A stretch of DNA of 64,000 nt from Daphnia pulex. Its lineage: Eukaryota > Arthropoda > Branchiopoda > Diplostraca > Daphniidae. How positions within the stretch are numbered: position 1 is the stretch's first letter; each line of letters opens with the position of its first letter. The notes beneath the pieces were generated by a model. The model was not told the origin of the DNA and did not search any database. It saw only the letters and a program-made list of their open reading frames with translations. The stretch covers positions 7,369,001 through 7,433,000 of the forward strand of contig NC_060026.1 in the NCBI RefSeq assembly GCF_021134715.1, in the 5' to 3' direction. Below, in pieces: positions 34,981 through 48,214 of the stretch. The position numbers were made by a program, and so were the translations under genes.

Positions 34981-37460
34981 CTCGTTGAGCTAAGCTATAT
35001 GCTGTTGAGGCTCACAGCTTCTCACATTTCAAAAATTAAGTTAAAGGGTTTTGATTTTCTTTTTGCTAGTGAAGCGAAGAGATTGCGGATGAATCTCAGA
35101 ACCCATGTGAAAATTCTTTTCAACCAACATTGGCTGGGATTTTTCTGTAGTAGAGAGTGGAGGGGATGAGTATCCGGAGATGAAACCGACGTACCCTATT
35201 TCGAGAGATCAATTTTGGAGTCATTGTCTGGTGACATAAAGTATTTTGGTGTGGCTGGCCAGCTGTATTAGCGGAAGAAGCCAGGGCCGGTCCAACAACG
35301 GTTGTCCTCCGTGAAAGAGGTTTCCTCGACGCTGTGGCTGCATTCATTGACTGGATTTAAGACGCCTGCATGAGTCGCCTCTGTTTCGCAGTCGGTAAGG
35401 ATCCCAACATACGGTTCACTTCCCGAGTATAGTAGTGGCAATGGGTGAAGTAGATCCAGCGCAGTAGGCACAGTAGATGAGTCGGACAAGTATGTTTCGG
35501 CATCACATTTTAGTAGGAGCTCTCTTTTAGTCGTTTGGTGCAAAAGGAGCGGGTACCAAGGAGCGCAGCGGATAATTCCTGTCTCGGTATGGGGAATCAT
35601 AACTACCTGGTAAATAATTTCCTCCTTGGTATGGTAAGGTGATGAACCATGGCTAACCTGGGTCACTGCATGTTGATATTACGAAGGAGGTCGTAACATT
35701 TTCTTCGCTTTGAAGCAGTAGATACGAATACGTTAAATACAAAAACTTCACTTGTGAGCAGTGATAAAAATTAAGACGTTAATGTTCATTTTCTTAATTC
35801 TCATTTTCTTTTATGTTCTTTGCTTTTATCTAACTTTTTTTGCTTGAACTTAAAGACGTGTTTGTGATTATCTGTTAAAATTATCGAAGCTTGTGTATTA
35901 TCAGTAATTGTATACATCCCCACATAGAATGTATCGCATTTTTTTCAGTTTAATCATGCTGGATTGATTGGCCAAAGCCCAAAGGGATACATTTACATTT
36001 TTGGTTACATTTTTTTGCTCACAAACTGGAAAGATATTGAAAAACCAAAAACAAATCCTTTTCCACATTGCTTTTTAGCAAGTTGTAGCAAATTTGAAAT
36101 TTTTTCATTTCTTACCTTCACCTTCTTCATTTAACGATGCAAGACAGTCCGGTGTGTTTAACAGTTGTATGTACACTCAAAGAAATGGGCCACTTGCATC
36201 AACGAAGGCGTGTAGCTGGATGGACGTCGGAGAAAAGGGCTGTATGCATCTTGGGATGTTAAGGGATTCCAAATAAAGCAGATTAGTATGACTACCATTG
36301 CGGAATTACCGCTTTTGGCAGGGTGTCGTCCCATTCGGATTTCAGACGACAGATGACTTGGAGAATTCTTATGTCGAGGCGATAATGGTGGTCCAAAATC
36401 CTAGTGGGTAAAAGAGACGCAGACGTCGCTTATAGAATCGAGCTATATGTTTCTGAGCCCGCTTTAATTTTCACCTTAAATAAAAAATGACCCTCTTGCC
36501 AGTTTAACATGATCCCCAGCGTCTTTTTCACGAGAAGGGCATAAAGGTTCAAGTTTAGATTAGGTCGGACCTAAGATCGTTGGGGATAGTGTTGAGAGTT
36601 TTTGACGTTGACATCTTTTAGATCCAGAAAAAATCTGCCGTTCATAATCCTTCTTGAATTTCACTCTAAGATTCCACCATTTCTTCTTCAGTGTCGAAAT
36701 ATAGTTGTCCATATAAAAATTCTTCTCGGCCTTTTTCGTCAGCCCAGGGAACTTCTCTTCATTTACCCTTCGGAGGACGTACGAGTAGACGGCGGGGAAG
36801 AAGGTGGCTTCAAAGATTAGAACCTGCATTTCAAAGATATCGGGTGGCTCGGTTAGGCTTGATTATCTCCATAAAGAGCGTAATAAGGATGTGTCATTGT
36901 GGCGAACTTTAACCTGATAAAACATACCCTTAATGTCTCCGGTGATGGCAGATGGCTTCGCTCCTGGAGCCTGAGAAGAATCTAGATGAGAGGTGTTAGC
37001 AGATCGGGGCCGGTCAACGAGCATTTATTCAATGAAATGACACGAAAGGAAGCAGCATCGTCAGAAAAACCACTCGAAATTTTCCAGGCTCCCTTGGGTT
37101 GAAGAATGCGTGGTGAGGTAGGTACCACGAACGGCTGACAGGGTCTTCGAGTTCGTCTTCTTCCAGTTTTTTTTGCATGACTTTGGTTTACGAAATCTCC
37201 TATTGTTGTCTCTGTGGCCTTGGTCTTGACAACATTTTTATTTAGGCTCTTTCCAGAATCGACCTGGTGCTACTACCGTATCTTTCGGCATATCCCATAT
37301 CCAATTTGTAGCGGTCATTCTTGTAGCGCACACCTTTCTCGAGTAGTTTGATTGTTTGGGCGTTGTCTTTGCTGTCCGGCAGTAGGAAGGAGGAGGAGTA
37401 GTCACTTGTTGTAGCGAGAGGGAGAGTGAGTAAGAGAAAGTCATTATTTTCGAATTTCAT
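34981..37460 (-). mobile_element. BEL/Pao retrotransposon pol remnant (proximal half)
   Basis: Read on the minus strand from 37460 down: KLLEKGVRYKNDRYKLD (pre-RT linker), WYLPHHAFFNPREPGKF and GPDLL (RT fingers), FEATFFPAVYSYVLRRV, FYMDN (degenerate YVDD box, 36716 region), KKTLGIMLNWQEG (connection), then the RNase H end with CWTGPGF. The domain order is that of BEL/Pao pol. Stops and frameshifts occur throughout, so it is inactive. The integrase part continues across the foldback insertion at 31301-30990. Confidence 0.85.
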
Positions 37461-37669
37461 AATAATTTCGGAATTTTTTTAATTTTCGTGGTATTTCTTA
37501 CATTTACTTACATTTTACACTAGGATATGAATAAAAAAACACTTATATAAGAGCGACGTACTGTAAAAGAATTACGTTCTTTTCGTCCAGAGCTACCCTA
37601 ATTCATCATCGTCTTCTTTTTAAATATTGTTAAATTTATAATTACCACATTTTGCAATATAGGTAAGAC

Positions 37670-38166
37670 TGGTAATCAAGGGTGAGGCGACTTGAGATGT
37701 TGAGGCCACGCCTAACACTCCGAAGAGGATTCCGAAGGATCCAGGAGCGAGGAAGAAAACGACCAATCGAGGCGTCAAATGAGCCGCCACATTTTGCTTG
37801 ACGGAAAAGCCACAGCATGCAGCCACTCCACAGGAAGTGATTGGATATGTTCAGGCCATGCCCAACACTCCAAACGAGAATGCCGTAGGGTCCGGGTGCG
37901 AGGAAGAATCCCACAATAAGGCGTCAGATGATCCGCCACATTTGTCCCCGACGGAAAAGCCAAAGGATGCGGCCACTCCGCAGGAAGCTATAGTAGGGTT
38001 TGAGGCCACGCCCAACACTCCAAACGAGAATGTCGAAGGGTCTGAGAGTGAGGCAGAAACCGACCCATTGTTTATGTCGGAAGATGAAACAAATGCACAG
38101 TTGAAAGAGGTAAAACCACGAAACAATCACAATTTAGAATTTAAAACAGTTTTAAAATGTTATTAG
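37670..38166 (+). pseudogene. Tandem-repeat acidic protein fragment, ~150-bp unit
   Basis: Three units of about 150 bp begin near 37690, 37845 and 37995. In the frame from 37798 they encode TEKPxxAATPQE, then AxPNTPNEN, then ASDDPPHLSP, ending SEDETNAQLKEVK before a stop at 38164. The first unit is out of frame with stops. The opposite strand is also open by chance because of the repeat. Unrecognised, possibly part of a disordered acidic protein gene. Confidence 0.45.
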
Positions 38167-38984
38167 AAAAATACTGCACGTTTCGCGTAGGGTTTCGCAT
38201 TTTAGGCGTTCGATTTTGCGATTTAGGTACTCCCAAAATCTATTTTTCTGAGGATGTACGAGAAATTTAGCGAGTCAATAATAACTTGGTACTGTATCAA
38301 AAATCTGTTCTTAAAGGGTTACCTGAAATTGCCCCAAATTAGTTAGATCAAAAGCTGGAATTATCAGAATATTATTTATCAGTGCTACATTTTTTTTACA
38401 AAACCGGAAGTCTACACTCTTTCCTTTTATGGCCTAGCGTTCCAAAAGTTTTCCTAGTTAATAATCTGCTAAGTTTACTTTATCGAGAGAAGCTCAACAT
38501 ATTTGTATAATTAAACATTGCGTAAGAACAAGAACCAACAAGAACTTATGGAGAATTCAAAATTTATGTGAACCTGAGATTTGACGGAGGCTTTTCCCCT
38601 CTCCATAAGAATTTTGGAAGAATCCTAGAGATACTGACGATCGAAGGACAATTTTTGTTGATATTTATTGTCGTCATCGAAGCTTTTCCTAATTTTCATC
38701 GTTCATACTCTAGCCTCATTGCCTCATGAAAGATAGCTAGATAGATAATGTACCGAAGGGAGGCGGAATCGGTTGAAAATAAAGCAACCGGGTATTTAAA
38801 AAACTTATGAATCTGCATTATATCATCTTAAAAATTTCTGCGTTCCTTCCTCAAACCCATTGGCGTAACTGTCTTCTGTTTTTCTCTTGCCAGAATCTAC
38901 ATCAAGATATGTGACACCCTCACTGACGAAATCCTGCACAGAACTGTTAATTATCATTCCTTTTAAATCTTGAGCCCTTGGTAT
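38167..38984. other. Non-coding stretch before the solo LTR
   Basis: AT-rich with no coherent exon. Nothing recognised. Confidence 0.4.
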
Positions 38985-39386
38985 TGTCACGGGCAATCAG
39001 TTCGGCATACTTGTTGCTGGAACACAATCAATAAAAGGCACCAAATAGCTGGCCAACGACACCGGCACAGTCAATCTGGTGGCTTTCACCATTGGCCCTA
39101 CACTAACTACGCTTAACCTAAGCCAATGATGCCCCTAATGGGTCTAACACTATCCTACACACACGCAAACAAGCACAGCACCAACACATTTTACACACAA
39201 GCAAACACACGGATAGGAAAAGAACAAACTCAGACGGGGAAATAGATGCGACCGTCCGACGCAACACGCAGACACACTCTGAAAAGGGAAAAAGGGTTAA
39301 AGAGGGAAGGGAAGTCAGGTCGACGCAAGGCCATCTAGCGCTCGCCCTAAAAACAAGAGCATTAGTGAACCAGACAGAACGTGACA
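38985..39386. mobile_element. 402-bp solo LTR
   Basis: Starts TGTCACGGGC and ends ACGTGACA, giving the short inverted ends TGTCACG/CGTGACA and TG..CA termini. It is flanked by the 4-bp duplication GTAT (38981-38984 and 39387-39390). An AATAAA lies at about 39028. No internal retrotransposon region adjoins it, so it is probably a recombination scar of a Gypsy-type element; the family is not determined. Confidence 0.75.
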
Positions 39387-40465
39387 GTATTCAACCATGT
39401 AATTCTGTCACTAAAAGAGGAGTCGATATTTTTACAATAAAATTTAATATCAATACGATAAATTTAGTCTGTTCTACAAGTTAGAGTTGGTAGGGGCCTA
39501 GCCGCCTAGGGTAGTGTTCCGAATTCTGCTGGGCACTTTTGTGGCTATGGCATATTTACGCGTAATGAGATATTCCAAACGTCTTCCTTAATTGGGACAA
39601 CCGTAAAAAATCTTGGACAGCTTGTAAAAATACTGGACAGTCACCTTTGCCACCTATGAGTGAAAATTACAACTCAATACAACAGGTCTTATTTGAATGA
39701 TTCGACTGCGATAACATAAAAACATAACATGGTCCCATGATAATAACTTTTTAATCACAATCAGTTAAAAGTTACCTATAAGCGATTTAAGAAGATGTTG
39801 CCGTCATTATGATGTGATTATAAGCTTACCAAAACTATATTCATTCATTCTAATTAGCTCAATCAGCATAGCCAAAACCTAATGCGAAATTTTGTCGAAA
39901 TAAATTATTGTTTCACTCACAAATGATTACACAGTTGAAATGTTGCACACCTAAATTCTCAACCCTCTCAACCCCTAATTTCAACACCCCTCTTTGTTCT
40001 AAACAACGCAGAACAAGCCTCACTCTTGTTCATACAGGTCGGTGTGTCTCACTTTTGTTTTCTCTTCCTCTTTTTTTTATCTAACACATCTTTTGCAAAC
40101 TGAACTTGTATTTGATTTCAGAAAATGAGTTGAATCTACAATTCAGTGTCGTTAATTCTCGACACAATCTGCATATTAATCACAATAAGAACCACATAGG
40201 AAATTATATGAAATTACACGAAAAAGAAGACGAAAAGTCATCATCAAACTAGAAATCAGATTTTTCAGACTACACTGTTTCTCTACTGAAATAATAGTTA
40301 CGCAGAATTAAGCCTTAAATAATAATAATAAAATATTTCAAATAGTTTTTAATTATTTGTTTGGAAAATTGTTCTTATAGCAACATAATGCCAACGGAGA
40401 AAATTTATATTTTAAAAATCTTTTCACTTCGCCAAATGGTCTTCCTAAAGAAATCTATTGCATCG
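39387..40465. other. Non-coding stretch
   Basis: AT-rich with no coherent exon or repeat recognised. Confidence 0.4.
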
Positions 40466-40535
40466 TCGGTGCTCAAATAGTGTTTTGCACTATTGCACCG
40501 TTGGTGCTCAAATAGTGTTTTGCACTATTGCACCA
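40466..40535. repeat. Two-copy 35-bp tandem repeat with palindromic core
   Basis: GGTGCTCAAATAGTGTTTTG followed by CACTATTGCACC occurs twice with a 35-bp period (gctcaaatag at 40471 and 40506). Each unit can fold on itself (AATAGTG/CACTATT, and GGTGC/GCACC at the ends). Confidence 0.8.
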
Positions 40536-40702
40536 CCAGGCCCAGGGATATTTACCACTGTCACAGCGTAGGTTGTTTTAGGTTTCTCCGATTGCTTTTT
40601 TGAAACCCCTTGAATCCCTTGAACCCCTTAACAGGGGTTAAGTGTTCTCGTAGTGAAGCCAATCTTGGCGGTAAAATTGATTTCGGAAATCGAATGCAAG
40701 AT

Positions 40703-43330
40703 TCAAGAAACTTGACATGCGATCAAGCGACATGCGAAGTGTCGCGACAATGACCAACAAAGCTTCTCTGACTGAGTTAAGCTTCCTGCCTTTTTCTCGG
40801 TGATGTCTTTGATAGTCAGGTGATATCTGGAAGTAAACATGAAGAAATTAGTATTTAAATCTTCTTTCAATTCAGACTTTAATTCCTTTTGTAGTGTTGT
40901 TTCCTTATCGTCAATTGCCTTCTTAGCAGTCTCTGCTTTTTTATTGGCGTCCAGGAGTAGTTTTTTGCGTCTTTTAGCCGTAATTTTGACCGGGGTGACC
41001 GGAAGAGTAACCACTGTACTTTTTACGAGCTGGCTTGCAGCTGCTTCATCCAAATCTGGCCCAATCTCTGCTTTTCTTGTTCTATGTTCAACTGGCGTTT
41101 GTGGATAGAGGCCAACTGCATGATTGTTTCCTCATTCACTAGTGCGGCCTTCTCGGCTGCTTCTTTAGGCAAACCTTCTTTGCGTTGTTTTTCCTCCTAG
41201 AGTTTACAAATGTCTTCTTTTTCTTCATTTCTTCTCGGGTAACAGCCGATCTAAGAGTACCCAACAGGGTTTTACGTCGATCTGATCTATCAGCTGCTCT
41301 GAATGCTTTCTCACCCCCGTGATACAGGTGTTCATCGAGGGGTACAAGACTACGTCAATGCTTGACACTGAAATTGTTATAAATTTCGTTCGTTCAATTA
41401 TGTCCTTACTCTTCATGAATTGCCCCCATTTGTAATGGATTTACTTCCTTTTCAAAGTGGTATTTTTCTCCAGCGACAAATCGGAAATTACAAATTGATG
41501 GAGGGCTGGGTTTTTCGTAAGATATCTGAAAAAGGAAAATATTAAGCCTTTGTGGGTATAATGTAATGGACAGTGGACAGGTAATAAACTCACTCTTTTC
41601 GGCGATACATATTGAAGTTTTTTTATATGGCGTAGTTGGCGAGCAAATTTCTCCGATACAATTCGAAATTTGCCGATAGTAGGTATTAAAACAACCCAAA
41701 ATAAACTTACAATTGGCGGCCTAAGCACACTATTTTGGTCTCGCACCTGTTGCTCTTGTTTTTTTTGCGTTGCACATATTGGGAACACGTAATGTATACA
41801 ATAGACTAAAATTTACATTTAGGATCCAACAGATTCTTAAGCGTTGAAAGCTGTAAAAGTAATAATGTCATTAATTTGAAAAGGGAAATTATTCTCTTTT
41901 GCGAGAGAGTCAGAAAATTCCAATGCATTTTAACTCAAATTCTTACCAGCAACTAAACTGTCTAACAAAGACATTTTCAAAAAAGGACTTGACAAACGAA
42001 GACTTATTATAACTAAACAAGGAAAAGCATGAATTATAACTAACATAAAATTATGCAAAGCAACCAAAATAAAAAATGTAACTGAAGAAAACAAGAACCG
42101 AAGAAAACAATAAATTTTAAAAACAATCAGAAACTAAAAAGAAATACAACTTAAACAGAAAATCGAAGTCAAATTGATAACACACCTTAAATTAACACTT
42201 TTTTGTAGCTCTGATCTGCTAGACAAATAACTATTAATAATATGTCTCATTCAACAGTTGAAATTCTAAAGAGTTTTTCATCGAAAGGTAACTGGATATA
42301 TCTTGACGTATATCTACTTGGAAGGACATACCTTAATAATCATAACAATAATATTAATAGATGATATTGAATAGCGGGTCATTAATGAATCAATTACGTC
42401 CAGCATGAGTTTGACTTTCTGATGGTACACACGTACACAAACAGAGTGTATGCAATTAGCACCATTATTGATGACATAGGCTGGTCTATTTTCAAAGAAG
42501 GCGGAAAGCTTGCACACTACACAAGTGGGGCTGTATTTTTTGGTGTGCAGCGTAGAGTTGACGTAGATGTTGACAAGCAAAATTCACTCCTGTATTTTCA
42601 TTAGTTTTCCATTTAGCTGCTTCACGCTTTTCACATTTTTCATTCACGGTAATTGGTGACTATATTCATCGGATTTATAAAAATCAATAATTCGCGCTTT
42701 TCCCTCTATTGAAAAATAAAACAATAATCTCAAAATGAATTTGACTTGACGTAAATGAATTTTTTACCATCACTCAAACAATGAACATTTCTCTTTTTGG
42801 GGGCTTGGGCTAAGATACCACTGCTTATTTTCAAATCAACGGCTTGACTGGCAATTGGCGAAGTATTAGAAAAACACCGAAAAAATCACTTGTTTGTTCG
42901 TGTGTCGAGCTGTTCGGAGCCAAAGTCAACAAAGTTAGACGCTCGCTTCGATTCTCAAAAAATTTATCTTATTTGGAGAAATAATTGTCAGTATATGTAA
43001 ATTTTAAGTGAACTTAAATTAAATACCTTTACTCGTACAGCATCTAGTAACTCCTTGTAATCATTTGGGTAAAATAGCGACAAATCTTCAGTTTCAAGGA
43101 CATTACGCTTCACTTTATCGAGGATATCGCTATAGATTCTCAGTCGGTGTTCCGAATTACTCCAATCTAACTCAGCGATTGAACTGATAATTTACGCGTT
43201 AGAAAGAGCACTAATACCTCTTCTTGGAGTGTAAACTTTAAATTCTGGGCTGTTGGGGATTCCTGATGAGACTGTTAAAAAATCTTGGAATCTGCAAATA
43301 ATACTAACGCTGTTGCAGAATTTTTGTGAG
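40703..43330 (-). pseudogene. Coiled-coil gene remnant, several exon-like pieces, unrecognised
   Basis: Minus-strand pieces with protein-like composition occur in order: SGIPNSPEFKVYTPRRG (43300-43230), LDWSNSEHRLRIYSDILDKV and NVLETEDLSLFYPNDYKELL (43190-43030), PSPPSICNFRFVAGEKYHFE with KEVNPLQMGAIHEE (41530-41410), EEKQRKEGLPKEAAEKAAL with IHKRQLNIEQEKQRLGQIW (41200-41040), and a Lys-rich helix AKRRKKLLLDANKKAETA (40990). Frames change between pieces and stops intervene, and I could not join them by consistent splicing. Either a decayed gene or one with unseen exons. Function unknown. Confidence 0.35.
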
Positions 43331-43423
43331 AACAGAAAATAATTACATAGGATTTTCGTGAAGGTTAAAAAATGTTAGAAGAATTCAGATGCGATGATTA
43401 ATTCTTTCATCGAACAACTATAG

Positions 43424-44810
43424 TTGTTTCATGTCATGACATTTTATCACGACATTGCCGTGCGCGTTAGACTAAAAGAGACCTCCAACTTAAATTTGAT
43501 GTCGAAACATACTGGGACTCATCTACTGTGCTTCGCTGGATCTACTTCACCCATTGCCACTACCATACTCGGGAAGCGAACCGTGTGGTGGTATCATTAC
43601 CGGCTGCGAAACAGTGGCGACTCATACCAGGCGTTTTAAAACTAGACAATGACTGCAGCTACAGCGTCGAGGAAACCTCTCTCACGGAAGAAACCCGTTG
43701 GTGGACCGGCCCTGGCTTCCTCCGCTAACCCAGTAACAGCTGGCCAGCCACACAAAAATACTTTGAGCCGCCAGACAACGACTCAAAAATGTATCTCTCG
43801 AAATTGGTTGAGTTGGTTTCATCTCCGGATACTCATCCACAACACAGCAAATCACCTACAATCTCTTCCCTTCAGTGAAAAAAATCAAACCCCTATAGCT
43901 TAATTTTTGAAATATAAGAAGCTGAAGTCTTCCTCATCTGCATGTAGCTCAACGAGAAAGCTATGGAAAGGTATACCGGACACTAGAAAAGGGAAAAGAA
44001 CAAACTCATCTAAAATTACATTAACACCATTCATTGATTCGAAGAAGAAACTTATTCGCGTCGACGGTCGTTTGGGGTATTGTCATTTTTCAAAGGATAT
44101 TCGATATTACTGCCTTCAGATCATCATGCGACGAAAGTCATTGTGCAAGATCACCTGTTTTTACAAAATTTGACCACCAAATGGACGCTCATTGTTGTGC
44201 ACGTGCAATAGTGAAAACTTCTAGGTATGGCTTCCGTTAGCAGCATTATCAAAAATTGCCATCTGCCCCACCATCTGCCCCATATTAAGGAGGAGCGTGG
44301 AAAAGTTTCCATAAAACGTTCAAGGATGCACTGCTCTTTATTCTGCAATACCATTCCTTTCCCGATGAAGTACTTGTTTTGTATTTAGTCTAGGTCGCGT
44401 CCATCATGAAAGATCAACCCATTGGCAGATGCTCAAGAGACCCAAACGATCCAACTGTTCTAACACATTACCATCTTTTTCTAGCCCGAGTTAATCCTTG
44501 TTTCCCAGCCGATGTTCTCTACGAGTCCAGCCCAACCCCTCGTTGGAGATGGCGAATTTTCCAAATAATTGTGGACCATTTCCGTTTGTGACCACCGAAG
44601 TAGCCCTTTCACTCCTAAAACAGGAGAAAGTGGTAGGCTGATCCATGCCATATCCAAGTAGGAGACTTAGTACTCCAAGTTATTGACAACACTTCGAGAG
44701 GAGGATGGACCATCAACTGCGTCGACGAGATCTGCTCTGGAAAGGACGGATTCCCGAGATCCGCTCTTGTGAGGAACAAAGAAGGAGTTGTGTCCAAGCC
44801 AGCTGTGAGT
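43424..44810 (+). mobile_element. BEL/Pao retrotransposon remnant: RNase H end and integrase
   Basis: Pieces in order on the plus strand: LRWIYFTHCHYHTREANRV and RWWTGPGFLR (RNase H end), LTPFIDSKKKLIRVDGRLGY (integrase N-terminus), DPNDPTVLTHYHLFLARVNP (late integrase), then VGDLVLQVIDNTSRGGW and GKDGFPRSALVRN (integrase C-terminal domain, about 44660-44790). Frameshifts separate them and the catalytic core is largely lost. It matches the split copy at 30990-37460 in inverted orientation. Confidence 0.85.
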
Positions 44811-45640
44811 CATTGAGGAGAACGCAATAGTCATTTCCGACATTGATAAAAATGAAGCCGGTGATCTTTCAGCTCATCAGCTTGAACGCAATACTTGAAC
44901 ATTATGTTTCAACTCCTTCGCCTATGTTTCACATTGACAAAATAACATTCTCTTTCTCGCTACAAGTGGCTTTAGGCAACGTAATGGCGATTTGGCAGGA
45001 TATGTAAGATGGCTCACACCAGATCGCCCAGTACTTCCTACCGTGAACTACGTCTTTAGAGCTTTCTCTCTTTTTTCGCCTGTTTAAGTGCTCTACTCGT
45101 GCAAAATGTCGTTTAGTTAATTCGTGGGAAGTAGATTAACGTGTGGGAAGAAAATTGAGTATCGTATGTTATCCCTTCTCATGTCTCCAATAAAATATAC
45201 TTTGTAATCTTGGTTACCTTAGAATTCGTGTTCTTTTAAAGACGATGATCACGAAAGAGGAATTTGTGAGTGAACTTTTGGGTTCTTCTAAAAAGACAAA
45301 GAACGAGTCATTGAAAGAAAACAAGACAAATTTTGAGAGCTTTTTGCTTCCAATTGCGAGCATTTCATGTTCTTATCCTACCTGAGGATGAATATGTTAG
45401 TTAAAATCAATATGAAAGTTAGAAATTAGAAGTTCTTTTAAAAGGGATAATGTTCTGAATGCCAAATTTTTTTCTATGGGGTGAGTTCATTTTCAAAGCC
45501 AATATTTATCCCCACGTGATATTTTTTTTCCTTCTTTCCTCCAAATTTCACCTTTAGCAATTTTTCCCGCGCCATATCTACGTGTTCCTATTCATTGTTC
45601 GTAATCATGATTCGTAATCGTAAAATCCAGTACGTTTAAC
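44811..45640. other. Non-coding flank of the BEL/Pao remnant
   Basis: Possible LTR sequence of the preceding element, but no boundaries were identified. No gene seen. Confidence 0.3.
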
Positions 45641-45644
45641 GCTG

Positions 45645-46040
45645 TTGAAAGTGATCCAAAGGATAGTGTTTGGGCTTAAAAGCCCGGCCTATAAAGAAGC
45701 AATGCTGTCCAGCAACTCGACGTCGGACGAATCTTACTTCGATCTCATTCGGCGTTTAGACGAGGCATCTCTTGGAGAAATTGAGGATCATAATGCGTCA
45801 AGAAGTGGGTTGGGGGTGGAGGCTTAGATCCATAAGAACCGAGAAATATTTGCAGTCTCAACACCCTTTTGGATAACATGGTCAGAGAAATTAAACTTAG
45901 GCTAACGAGAGAGATGTCGCACACCCCCTCCCTTCTGCAGCACATATTAGGAAGACGAAAGCTTGCTATACGTGTTGTCTAACTGGCCACGGCTCCCGAC
46001 ATTGTCGAAACAAGAGTAATAACGGGGGATATCCCAAAAA
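45645..46040 (+). mobile_element. LTR-retrotransposon gag remnant with zinc knuckle
   Basis: A 60-residue frame (45645-45827) ending DESYFDLIRRLDEASLG resembles the nucleocapsid-proximal part of gag. After a frame change, about 130 bp further on, comes CYTCCLTGHGSRHC, an exact C-x2-C-x4-H-x4-C zinc knuckle. No pol follows in frame. Inactive fragment, family undetermined. Confidence 0.55.
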
Positions 46041-48019
46041 GACGTTCAAATACTGGAAACTTCAGCGCTGACTCATAGAGACAGAATTGGTAAAAATAGA
46101 TAGCCTTGCCTTCACCTTTCCTCCTGTTATAGTGTAAATATCCCGCCGCTCAGTCAGGTGGTCAATGGTCAACGGCGTATTTCTCCACGATCGATTTTAA
46201 TTTCGCACAGAAACTTTTTCCATTCACCCATGGGAGGGTGAACCATTAATGAGTTTTACGGAAGAAGAAGCACTGTCGATAGGAATAATCAACGTAACGG
46301 TGGTGTTTGAGAACTCTACGGGTAACACCTCGCGGCCGTAATGTTGAAATCTCCGCACCCTTTTGTTCTATTGAAAAGGTGGGTCAAATCCACCCAACCT
46401 ATGTTTACGTATAAAGATGGTAACCTCACGGTAGAGAAATTTCGTTTTTCCTTCACCTCAGCCCTACCACCGTGTCACCATGAAGAATTAGAAGAAAATC
46501 TACAACACTGTGGGCTGCTTCGAAACATGCGCCATGCGTTTCTAGGCCGTTTCTTCGATGGTGTGACGGTTGTGAGAGAGTTTCACGGTGATAACGCCAC
46601 GCTGTCATACTAGGGAATACTACAATCTACAGAAAGTTCTTAGTCGAACTTTAGTCTGTGTAAATGTTGAGACACTGTTGTTCTACATTCTGAAGCTTTT
46701 GTGAGTGGTAGTGAGTGAAGAGCGTAAATAAAACTTATCTTTTTGAGACTTTTGTATATTTTTTTGAGTAACGCCCTTGGTTGGTTAGGGGTTATCGATA
46801 TTTTTTTCGCTGTCATTTATGCATCGATTCATGGAATAGGGGACGCCGAAGTGAAAGTCGTGGTTAATGCCCTAGTGGCAAACGATGGTCTGTGGATGTC
46901 CATCCATGGTCTTGTCCATCATTTGGCTGATCCCAAATGATGTCATATGAATGTATTTTGGGCATCCAATTTACCCATCCATAACAAGTCGTAAGTTGTA
47001 GTCTATAGGACATCCTATATGGACATCCTGTTGATATCAAATAAATATCTCTTATCGTCACTCACGTCAAGATAAAAGAATATACATATAGCCTACTTCC
47101 AATTTCAGATTAACAAATCACATTACTGTATACACATAAGACGAATTCTATTTTTTTTTAAATATTTCCACTAGCTTCGTCAGCGGCAGGCAGGGGCCGC
47201 CTGCTCAAGATGTGCTGATAAACATGGATCTAATGCTCATGCAGACGAATATGTTGCATTCCATTCAGCAGCTCCAGCATTGAATGCAAGCATGGATGCA
47301 CATCAACATGGAACTGCCTACCGTTTGCAATTTCATTTTATTTAGATCACCTTTTCTTTCAGCATGAGTCTCTATCGCGTTCCCATACCCGCTGTATTGA
47401 TTAAATGTCACAACCGATTCTTTCACGACTGGAAAACAAAAAAATATCGCGTACGCTCATTAAGACAAATTCGTACACACAAAAACCTTTTTTTTTCTCA
47501 CACGACGAGTATGTGTGTGTAATCTTTTATTTTATAGTCGGTTTTGTGTGGGGTTTATTCAAATGTAATTTATTTTTCGTGGTTCTTATAACTTCTATCT
47601 ATAGCGACTCGCTTTTTCTCGCCGCCTTTCCCGCGCGTGAGTAAGAACAATCTTATCGTAGGTGCGAAATCGTGAATGTTGTTTTTTTTTACAATTGGCC
47701 ATTCACCGCACGGACAAAATGCAGCGTTTCGTTGTTGTATTATCGCCTATGTAGATTTTTTCTTGAAAGAAAGAAAGAAGCGATGATCTAATTTTACCTT
47801 TGTATTTTTTTTATTGTTGGAATAAATATATAAGAAAAATTGCGTTTCGCTCGACGTCATTCACGTCCTTCGATGGATGCCGTTCGCTCGTCGTAATGAC
47901 GTGAGACAAAAAGCCAATAAACAAGTAAACGACGCGCAAGTAAACAATGCGTTGTGAGACCATTTTCGATGGTAGACGACCAGAAAAGAGGCTTCCATTA
48001 CCAGAGCACCGTTTATTTC
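46041..48019. other. Mostly non-coding; one isolated open frame
   Basis: The frame at 46341-46613 (90 residues, CHHEELEENLQHCGLLRN) is isolated and unrecognised, and may be further retrotransposon sequence. The rest is AT-rich with no gene signal. Confidence 0.3.
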
Positions 48020-48214
48020 TTAAGCACTACTGTTATTACTCGTGAGACTAACTGGGCTGCCCAGACCGCCGCTGCCACTGCTTGTGCCGGCCAAAATAGA
48101 GCGATCACTACCGTTTCGGTCTTCATTGGTTCCACCGTTTGTTGCTGGATGATCGGCAGGTGACTGTGGTGGCAGGGATGCAGGGTGCAGCGACCTACTA
48201 CTCATCCACCACTA
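48020..48214 (-). CDS. Possible terminal exon, Ser/Gly/Pro-rich
   Basis: On the minus strand an acceptor (TTTGTAG) at 48215 precedes an open frame ending LGSPVSLTSNNSSA and TAA at 48020. Composition (HPASLPPQSPADHP, SSGSGGLGSP) and higher GC than its surroundings suggest a genuine disordered C-terminus. It may join the Pro-rich exon at 50407-50653 in phase 0, but this is not proven. Confidence 0.35.

Noticed and set aside
37620-38130. Several overlapping minus-strand open frames
   Set aside because: Antisense frames kept open by the tandem repeat. The plus-strand frame has the more protein-like composition.
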